From Hymenobacter coccineus (GTDB lineage Bacteria > Bacteroidota > Bacteroidia > Cytophagales > Hymenobacteraceae), in the NCBI RefSeq assembly GCF_001816125.1, contig NZ_MDZA01000328.1, positions 1 to 33,446 on the forward strand: a DNA stretch of 33,446 bases. Direction: 5' to 3'. Both the position numbers and the translations under genes were made by a program. The notes beneath the pieces are model-generated. The model did not search any database, was not told where the DNA came from, and saw nothing but the letters and a program-made list of their open reading frames with translations. Of the stretch, positions 26,563 to 33,446 are shown in pieces. Position 1 is the first letter of the stretch. Every line of letters begins with the position of its first letter.

Positions 26563-26737
26563 AGGACAGGGAATTAACGCGCATCGGGGCGCAGGGCGGC
26601 CATCAGGCAGTAAAATAACAACCGCCTGCGTGGCTGTCCGGGCCGGGGCCCTAAATAAAAACCCAACCCTGGTCGAAAACGACACACTTTGGCGTGGTGG
26701 TGCATCACCTTTGGGGCCCCACCAATCCGTCATTGCC

Positions 26738-27265
26738 ATGCAGTCTGCCTCCCCCATCCCGCCCGCCCACGCGTTGGCCGAAACCCTTGCTCACGGAGTG
26801 GGAGCACCGCACCAGCTTTCGCCCCACCCCCACCCACCGAGCCGCCCGCTCGCTCACGCTGGCCCGGCTCGCGGAATTGTGCGCGTTGACGCTGATAGAA
26901 CAAGATGTCAATATAGACGCCGGCGACATCCGCACCACGTTGGCCCCCGTCGCCAGTTTCGGTATCGCTACGGCAACGGCCGGGGCCCGGCCGCGCCGCA
27001 CAGGCCGTAGCGGCCCTGCAACTCCACCACCACGGGCCCACCCCCGCCGGTCCGGTGCACCATCCTGCTCAGCATCACCAGCCACCCCAGCGCCGATTTG
27101 GAGATGGATGAGCTGACCTACATCACAGAATATATCCAAAATGCGCAAGGCGAAGATGCCGAAATGATTTTTGGGCACGGTGAACACGATGATGCAGCAG
27201 CTCCCGGGTTGCGTATGCATCTGCTCGTCGGCTACGGGGCCCCACTCGAAAGCAATAAGCTGTAA
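26738..27265 (+). pseudogene. Broken gene matching only the FtsZ C-terminal domain
   Basis: Three frames together give a protein related to the C-terminal half of Bacteroidota FtsZ. Frame 1 of the match runs from ~26770 to 26980 and contains LIEQDVNIDAGDIRTTL then ASFGIATATA; this matches the FtsZ segment with NID-x2-D-x2-T-x-L and ATA-x-G. A short piece in a second frame (26983-27045) reads GRAAQAVAALQL, like the FtsZ 'G..RA..A...AL' helix. A third frame from 27056 reads TILLSITS, then DLEMDELTYITEYIQNA, GEDAEMIFGHGE and LLVGYG, ending at the TAA at 27263. A possible start is ATG 26738. The GTPase domain (GGGTGTG motif) is entirely missing. It is either a decayed duplicate or a small FtsZ-like protein with base errors. 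CACCTTTG at 26706-26713 is a weak -7 candidate. Confidence 0.6.
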
Positions 27266-27307
27266 TTGTGGACTGGGTAATCGGCACGCTCTGTCAGCGA
27301 AAGGGCA

Positions 27308-27691
27308 TTATTCCGTGATAATGGCTGTGGCTTCAATTTCGACGAGTAGGCGGGGGTCAATCAGTGCCGCTACTTGCACCATCGTGGTGGCGGGGCGAAT
27401 AGTGCCGAATACCTCCCCGTGGGCCCGCCCAATGGCCTCCCACGCGCGGATGTCGGTCACGAACATGCGCGTGCGTACTACGTGCTCAAATGAGGCCCCA
27501 GCGGCGGCCAGCGCCTCGCCGATTTTCTCCAGTACCCGCTTGGTTTGGGCGTAGGCATCGCTGCCCGTCACGGCGTCGCCGTCCTGGGCGGTGGTGCCGG
27601 CTACTTCCACCACGTTGCCCACGCGCACGGCGCGGGAGTAGCCCACTACGGGTTCCCAGGGGGCCCCCGATGAAATAAGTTGTCGCGTCAT
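27308..27691 (-). CDS. Rid-family (YjgF/YER057c/UK114) protein
   Basis: This 127-residue protein of the trimeric Rid fold has the pattern [45 protein letters not shown] and [10 protein letters not shown]. True RidA enzymes deaminate reactive enamines/imines using an Arg in the P-A-R-S-C-V-E-V motif (Arg105 in E. coli). Here the matching segment is [11 protein letters not shown], so that Arg is replaced by Thr. It therefore probably belongs to a Rid subfamily without the imine deaminase activity, or acts on other substrates (inference). It is encoded 57 nt after gyrB on the same strand, but a terminator lies between them. Confidence 0.88.
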   Translation of the reverse strand: MTRQLISSGAPWEPVVGYSRAVRVGNVVEVAGTTAQDGDAVTGSDAYAQTKRVLEKIGEALAAAGASFEHVVRTRMFVTDIRAWEAIGRAHGEVFGTIRPATTMVQVAALIDPRLLVEIEATAIITE

Positions 27692-27700
27692 GGCTGGGCA

Positions 27701-27733
27701 GAAAAAGAAAAGGCCCGCTTTACAGCGGGCCTT
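27701..27733 (-). terminator. Rho-independent terminator of gyrB
   Basis: The stem AAGGCCCGCT/AGCGGGCCTT (27710-27719 with 27724-27733) is followed on the minus strand by TTCTTTTTC, 16 nt after the gyrB stop. Confidence 0.8.
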
Positions 27734-27748
27734 TCTATTAAAAATAAA

Positions 27749-29770
<2,022 letters not shown>

Positions 29771-29783
29771 CTAAGAGAACAAC

Positions 29784-29791
29784 CAAAAGTA
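29784..29791 (-). promoter_or_regulatory. -7 element of gyrB
   Basis: The minus strand reads TACTTTTG at 29791-29784, matching TAnnTTTG. No TTG is seen at the ideal spacing. Confidence 0.6.
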
Positions 29792-29840
29792 CCTTTTTTA
29801 TTCCATTTGGCCTACTTTCTCGCTATATTTCCCGGACCAC

Positions 29841-29878
29841 AAAAAAGCCCTTCCCGGGGCCGGAAAGGGCTTTTTTTA
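29841..29878. terminator. Terminator after the tRNA-Pro/tRNA-Arg transcript
   Basis: The stem AAAAAAGCCCTT-CCCGG/CCGG-AAAGGGCTTTTTTT is symmetrical, with A-runs on one side and T-runs on the other. On the minus strand it lies downstream of tRNA-Arg and just upstream of the gyrB promoter. Confidence 0.8.
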
Positions 29879-29914
29879 GGACCTTGAAACCAGCTTAAAA
29901 GCCGGTTCAACAAG

Positions 29915-29988
29915 TGGCCCCGTTTGGATTCGAACCAAAGACCGGCTGCTTAGAAGGCAGCTGCTCTATCCAACTGAGCTACGGGGTC
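29915..29988 (-). tRNA. tRNA-Arg(TCT)
   Basis: A 74-nt tRNA on the minus strand has D-arm TAGCTCAGTTGGATAGAGCA, anticodon stem-loop GCTGC-CTTCTAA-GCAGC with anticodon TCT, and T-arm TTTGG-TTCGAAT-CCAAA. The acceptor is GACCCCG/CGGGGCC, which leaves an A-C mismatch at the second pair (2-71). CCA is not encoded. It follows tRNA-Pro, 18 nt apart, in what looks like one transcript. Confidence 0.93.
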
Positions 29989-30006
29989 GAAACCGGGGCA
30001 ACTATG

Positions 30007-30080
30007 TCGGGGTGGCAGGATTCGAACCTACGACCTTCTGCTCCCAAAGCAGACGCGATACCGGGCTACGCTACACCCCG
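30007..30080 (-). tRNA. tRNA-Pro(TGG)
   Basis: A 74-nt tRNA on the minus strand has a perfect acceptor stem CGGGGTG/CACCCCG, anticodon stem-loop TCTGC-TTTGGGA-GCAGA with anticodon TGG, and a T-arm containing GGTTCGAATCC. It is the first tRNA of the Pro-Arg transcript. Confidence 0.95.
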
Positions 30081-30122
30081 AAAACTTCCCGCAGGACTAA
30101 TGGCCGGGGCCCTACGATGGCA

Positions 30123-30152
30123 CAAAGGTACGGCAGAAACCCGGATGCGCAA
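30123..30152 (-). promoter_or_regulatory. Consensus promoter of the tRNA-Pro/tRNA-Arg transcript
   Basis: On the minus strand TTG (30152-30150), a 19-nt spacer and TACCTTTG (30130-30123) match the Bacteroidota consensus, 42 nt before the tRNA-Pro 5' end. The 30131-30304 region otherwise holds the upstream region of the ferritin-like gene with no clear element. Confidence 0.8.
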
Positions 30153-30304
30153 CCCGGACGGCACAAATTCCACGCGGGGCCCCACCTCCCTATTTATACG
30201 GATGTGGCCGGTATTACTACCGGTTTTCGGCCAAACGATTGGATAGCAAGGCGCAGGCGCCGTAGTGGTAGTCGAGTTCCTTCTTTTTCTAATCTACCCT
30301 TTTT

Positions 30305-31060
30305 ATGTCATCCTTTCCTCCTTCCCATCCTGTGGCGCCCGAAACGGACGCCCCGACACTGCTGGCGCCCGTGGCCCGGCGGTCCTTCTTGCGTTATTCC
30401 AGCGCCGGCCTGGCGCTGGGCGGCTTGTACTTGGCCGGTTGCTCCAAAGACGACACCACGGGGCCCAGCGGCAGCGGCCTCATCGACGTGGGCACCGGCG
30501 ATACGGGCATCCTGAACTACGCCTACGCGCTGGAGCAGCTCGAAGCCGCGTTCTATACCCAGGTGGTGGCCGGCGCCTACTACACGGGCACGGCTTCGGC
30601 GGCGGAGAAAGCCATTTTCTCCGACCTGAAAGACCACGAAATCATTCACCGGGAGTTCTTCAAGGCGGCCATTGCCACGGGCCGCATCACCGATGCTTTG
30701 ATGCCGGATTTTTCGGGCATCGACTTCGCGCAGCGCACGACCGCGGCGGGCTCGGCCAAAATGGGCGTGCTGAACGCTGCCATGGCGTTTGAAGACCTGG
30801 GCGTAGCGGCTTACAACGGAGCCGGCCGCTTCATCAGCAACGTGGATTACCTCACGTTGGCGGGCAAAATTGTGTCGGTGGAAGCGCGCCACGCGGCCGT
30901 CATCCGCGAGCTAATGACCACGAACACCTTCGTGGCCAGCGACGTGGTGGACACGACCACCACGGGCCTGGAAAAATCGAAGCGCCCGCAGGTGGTGCTA
31001 GCCACAGCCAATAACTTCCTGATGGCTGGCTCCAAGCTCAGTGCCAACAATTTCGCGTAA
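30305..31060 (+). CDS. Exported ferritin-like domain protein (Tat/lipoprotein signal)
   Basis: This 251-residue protein has an N-terminal ARRSFLRYSSAGLALGGLYLAGC segment. The RRSFLR run fits a twin-arginine signal (R25-R26), and LAGC (43-46) fits a lipobox with C46 as lipidated Cys, so it is probably a lipoprotein exported in folded form. The rest is a four-helix ferritin-like bundle (Ferritin_2/DUF4439-like). Candidate di-iron ligands are E77 or E80 in ALEQLEAAFY, E112 and H115 in DHEIIH, E163 in AFEDLGVAAY and E193 and H196 in EARHAA. Related proteins in plants are called desiccation-related, but the substrate is unknown. It lies 46 nt before a second, related gene. Confidence 0.87.
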   Translation: MSSFPPSHPVAPETDAPTLLAPVARRSFLRYSSAGLALGGLYLAGCSKDDTTGPSGSGLIDVGTGDTGILNYAYALEQLEAAFYTQVVAGAYYTGTASAAEKAIFSDLKDHEIIHREFFKAAIATGRITDALMPDFSGIDFAQRTTAAGSAKMGVLNAAMAFEDLGVAAYNGAGRFISNVDYLTLAGKIVSVEARHAAVIRELMTTNTFVASDVVDTTTTGLEKSKRPQVVLATANNFLMAGSKLSANNFA

Positions 31061-31106
31061 GGCCGCGCGCTCCCTTCCCTTCAATTTGCATTCGCTTAGA
31101 TAGATC

Positions 31107-32069
31107 ATGGACTTATTTAAAATTATCGACGACATCGCCCAGGTCGACCCCGAGGTATACGACCGGTTCAACCCCCGCCGCGCGGTATTCCGCAACTTCC
31201 TGGGCTTTGGTAAGAAAGTGTCCGCCGCGGCCATACCCCTGGCCGTGAGCACGTTGTTCACCAAGGCCTATGGCCAAACCGCCACATTGCCCCAAGTTGT
31301 CATCGATACCCTGAATCTGGCTTTGCAGCTAGAGTACCTCGAATACTATTACTACGATACGGCCCTGAACTCGCCCGGCCTGCTCACCCCCGAGCAAACG
31401 GCGGCCTTTACCATCATCCGCAACGATGAGAAGCTGCACATCAGCACCTTGCGCGGCGTGCTGCTGACCGCGGCCATTGCCGACCCCACCCGGGCGGGCT
31501 ACGACTACACGACCTCGCAGAACAAGACCCGCTCGCCGCTGATGCCCGCCTTTGCCACGCTGGGGGGCACTACCTCGCCCACCACCGGCATGTTCACCGA
31601 CAACGCCACCTTCCTGCTGGTGGGCCAGAACTTTGTGGATACCGGCGTGCGCGCCTACAAAGGCGGCGCGGCCAACCTCATCACCCAGAAGGACATCCTG
31701 GAAGCCGCCCTCAACATCCACTCGGTGGAGGCCCGGCACTCGTCGCGCATCCGCTCGTTCCGGCGCGGCGGCATTCAGGGCGCCACGGCCCCCAAAAGCT
31801 GGATTACGCCCGACGAGACGCCCGGGGCCCTGCTGCCCAACAACGGCGTGGCCGGCGCGCCCGCCATGGTGAGCCCGTACGCCGCCGGCGCCGACGCCAC
31901 CAAGTACCCCGCCGAGAACAACACGACCCAAGCGGGCCTCGCGCTGACTACCAGCGGTATTGCTTCTTCCACGGCCGGAGCAGAGGCGTTCGATGAGCCC
32001 CTGGATGCGGCCACGGTGAAAGCCATCGCCAAGAACTTCGCAGCCAACCCCACGGCGCTGTTCAACTAA
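31107..32069 (+). CDS. Second exported ferritin-like domain protein
   Basis: This 320-residue protein is related to the preceding one and probably co-transcribed with it. It has a long basic N-terminus (PRRAVFRNFLGFGKK) followed by a hydrophobic stretch ending in AYGQ at ~57, which may be an atypical Tat signal. Ferritin-like ligands appear as E76/E79 in LEYLEYYYYD, E108 and H111 in DEKLHIS, and E208 and H211 in SVEARHSS. The third-helix Glu of the partner (E163) is replaced here by D178 (QNFVDTGVRAY), so metal binding may be weaker. The C-terminal ~100 residues are Gly/Ala/Thr-rich and not part of the bundle. The two proteins may form a heteromeric complex (inference). Confidence 0.85.
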   Translation: MDLFKIIDDIAQVDPEVYDRFNPRRAVFRNFLGFGKKVSAAAIPLAVSTLFTKAYGQTATLPQVVIDTLNLALQLEYLEYYYYDTALNSPGLLTPEQTAAFTIIRNDEKLHISTLRGVLLTAAIADPTRAGYDYTTSQNKTRSPLMPAFATLGGTTSPTTGMFTDNATFLLVGQNFVDTGVRAYKGGAANLITQKDILEAALNIHSVEARHSSRIRSFRRGGIQGATAPKSWITPDETPGALLPNNGVAGAPAMVSPYAAGADATKYPAENNTTQAGLALTTSGIASSTAGAEAFDEPLDAATVKAIAKNFAANPTALFN

Positions 32070-32094
32070 GCACTTTGCTGTGCGGTAATAAAGA

Positions 32095-32123
32095 AGCCCC
32101 GCCGATTGGCGGGGCTTTTTTGT
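32095..32123 (+). terminator. Terminator of the ferritin-like gene pair
   Basis: The stem AGCCCCGCC/GGCGGGGCT with loop GATT is followed by TTTTTTGTT, about 25 nt after the stop at 32069. Confidence 0.85.
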
Positions 32124-32369
32124 TGCACGCCGGTTCGAGCTTTCCCTTGCTTGTCAGCGAGCAGATGGTCAAAGGCACTCCTTGGCGGGGGCCCCACGAA
32201 CAATGCTTTCGTTTCGTTCAAAAAACAACGCATTCGGCTTCAACTAATCTACTAGGGGCCCGTTGCAGCCGTTTTCTTTCATTGTCCTGCGGCCCCAGGC
32301 AACCCGGTAGGCGGCTTTACCGAGTCAGCTGCACACGGCTGTGCCCCGCCCGCGGCTTGTGTGGCCTCA
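32124..32369. other. Intergenic stretch with nothing assignable
   Basis: Frames cross this stretch, but their translations are Cys/Arg/Pro-rich and show no conserved pattern. I see no RNA gene, promoter consensus or repeat here. Confidence 0.4.
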
Positions 32370-32806
32370 ATGCCTCACTGCTCGTTCTCGTCCGTTGCCT
32401 ACCCGTTGGCCCTGCCCCGTGCGGCGGATTTGCGCCGGTTGGCGAAAACGTTCGCGCAGTTGCTGGCTCCGTACGTTGCACCCGGCCGCGGGCGCACCAA
32501 GCGTTGCGCGAGCTACTGGCGGATCCCGCCAGCCATGCCGCCGTAGTGGACCATCTCGTGGCGCTGAGCGAATTTGCCCTGCAATTTGCGGCGCATGCAC
32601 AGCCGTGGCAGGCGTCGCTGACCGCTTGGCGGCGCGCGTACCGCCGGGCACTTCCCTCGCGCCGGGCACGGATGCAGGCCGCCTACGACCCGCGCGAGGC
32701 CACGGCGCTGCTCGCCGCGCTGTACCGGCTCTACGACGAATCGTTTGGCGACATGCAGCAAATTGTGGCCTTCGGGCACACCACGTTCCAACCCCCCGCG
32801 GCGTAG
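32370..32806 (+). pseudogene. Small unknown protein with a probable one-base frameshift
   Basis: I do not recognise this protein. From ATG 32370 the frame reads LPRAADLRRLAKTFAQLLAP and then enters nonsense after the GGG run at 32490-32492. The other frame continues with AHQALRELLADPASHAAVVD, HLVALSEFALQFAAHAQPWQ, RARMQAAYDPREATALLAAL and YRLYDESFGDMQQIVAFGHT to the stop at 32804-32806. One added G gives a single ~145-residue, all-alpha, cytosolic-looking protein with no signal peptide. Both halves have amphipathic helix character, and the coding statistics are much better than in flanking frames. No function is suggested by its neighbours. Confidence 0.55.
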
Positions 32807-32995
32807 CCCATTGCGTGCACGGCCGCTGGGCCAGCTACCATTCCTGCGGTTGCGTTGTTGCCAGGGCCGCCCCGTAGCCGACGTTGGGCGTTGGGGCCCG
32901 GGCAGGCAGTAAGCCCATCATTGTGGGACTACGAACGTGAAATTGATGGTGCGTTTACTGCCCTTTGACTTCTTTATCACTACGCTCTAAAGCAA

Positions 32996-33029
32996 AAAAC
33001 CCCGCCTGCGAGGTGCAGGCGGGGTTTTT
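32996..33029 (-). terminator. Terminator of tRNA-Ser(GCT)
   Basis: The stem AAAACCCCGCCTGC/GCAGGCGGGGTTTT lies just after the minus-strand tRNA. On the minus strand it ends in TTTTTTGC. Positions 32807-32995 contain nothing I can assign. Confidence 0.8.
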
Positions 33030-33030
33030 G

Positions 33031-33118
33031 TGGAGAGAGGGGGATTCGAACCCCCGGTAACCTTTAGAGCTACGGCAGTTTAGCAAACTACTGGTTTCAG
33101 CCACTCACCCATCTCTCC
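33031..33118 (-). tRNA. tRNA-Ser(GCT)
   Basis: An 88-nt tRNA on the minus strand has acceptor GGAGAGA/TCTCTCC, D-arm GTGAGTGGCTGAAACC, anticodon loop TTGCTAA (anticodon GCT), a long class II variable arm and a T-arm containing GGGTTCGAATCCC. It is the second serine tRNA in this window. Confidence 0.94.
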
Positions 33119-33150
33119 AATTGGCTGGTCGCTTCCGTCCGAAGCGGGTG

Positions 33151-33158
33151 CAAATATA
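33151..33158 (-). promoter_or_regulatory. -7 element of tRNA-Ser(GCT)
   Basis: The minus strand reads TATATTTG at 33158-33151, a perfect TAnnTTTG, about 32 nt before the tRNA 5' end. Confidence 0.65.
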
Positions 33159-33199
33159 CGGGGCTGGTTGAAAAACCCGCGTTGCGGCACCAAAAAAAT

Positions 33200-33207
33200 T
33201 ATCTTTG
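33200..33207 (+). promoter_or_regulatory. -7 element of the membrane protein gene at the window edge
   Basis: TATCTTTG at 33200-33207 matches TAnnTTTG. It is divergent from the tRNA-Ser(GCT) promoter 41 nt away. No TTG is at the ideal spacing. Confidence 0.55.
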
Positions 33208-33264
33208 TTGCGCCCCGGGCCCGGCCTGGGGGCCCCAGCCACCGCTTATTCCCTTCGCCCCTAC

Positions 33265-33446
33265 TTGCTTACCTGGGCCTACCCTGATTTTGGCTTGCCG
33301 CTGGCGGCGGCGGCGCTGGCCCTGCTGCTGGTGCTGGCCTATGTGCTGCGCACCGGCCGCCTGGCGCGGGCCTTGGGGCAGCGCGCCGGCCGCCTGGCCT
33401 GGAGCTGCCGCTGCGCCTGCTGGCCGGGACCTGCTACTGGCGGCTG
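33265..33446 (+). CDS. N-terminus of a membrane protein, cut by the window end
   Basis: From a TTG at 33265 the frame reads MLTWAYPDFGLPLAAAALAL, then LLLVLAYVLRTGRLARALGQ. This is a membrane helix followed by a basic segment, the arrangement seen at the N-terminus of BatA/vWA-type membrane proteins, although this fragment is too short to name. After GQRAGRL the frame becomes Cys/Trp-rich. One extra G near 33396 would give LELPLRLLAGTCYWRL, a second membrane helix, so another one-base deletion is likely. There is no ATG or GTG between the -7 element and 33265, which leaves the start doubtful. Confidence 0.45.
   Translation, partial: MLTWAYPDFGLPLAAAALALLLVLAYVLRTGRLARALGQRAGRLAWSCRCACWPGPATGG

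Overview
The window looks like chromosomal DNA of a high-GC member of the Bacteroidota, most likely Hymenobacter or a close relative (Cytophagales). The reasons are: Bacteroidota-type promoters (TTG, 19-20 nt spacer, TAnnTTTG) in front of tRNA and protein genes, families largely confined to this phylum (DUF4290, DUF4846, DUF3109, a T9SS-style cargo module), very frequent GGGGCCCC tracts, and few Shine-Dalgarno sites. The assignment is inferred from sequence features; no database was searched. Nearly all of the window is core or housekeeping DNA, with no insertion sequence, prophage, CRISPR array or toxin-antitoxin pair.

Layout. 1-1.75 kb: an AT-rich island, a secreted surface-type protein and tRNA-Ser(GGA). 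1.8-4.6 kb: cytosolic asparaginase and malate:quinone oxidoreductase, divergent. 4.6-10.1 kb: a 36-bp perfect inverted repeat, a cysteine-rich DUF3109 protein divergent from a PcrA/UvrD helicase, then DUF4290 and MurA. 10.2-11.7 kb: a small membrane protein and an agmatinase-type ureohydrolase. 11.85-18.6 kb: a minus-strand chemosensory operon, mcp-cheW-cheY-cheA-cheC, whose receptor is a soluble protein made of about 13 HAMP domains in tandem. 18.8-23.1 kb: topoisomerase I, a DUF4846 protein and a zinc-less sirtuin. 23.1-26.6 kb: convergent Ppx-type phosphatase and polyphosphate kinase, a polyphosphate turnover pair. 26.7-29.8 kb: a broken gene that matches only the C-terminal domain of FtsZ, a Rid-family protein and gyrB. 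29.9-32.1 kb: tRNA-Arg and tRNA-Pro, then two exported ferritin-like proteins. 32.1-33.4 kb: an unknown small protein, tRNA-Ser(GCT) and the start of a membrane protein cut by the window edge.

The most interesting points are the poly-HAMP chemosensory operon without adjacent CheR, CheB or CheD; the orphan FtsZ C-terminal-domain gene; MurA with Asp in place of the fosfomycin-target Cys; a promoter -7 element only 4 nt from a start codon, implying a leaderless mRNA; and a set of six putative frameshifts, each repaired by adding one base and five of them in G/C runs. The last point suggests systematic base undercalling in the assembly rather than true gene decay.
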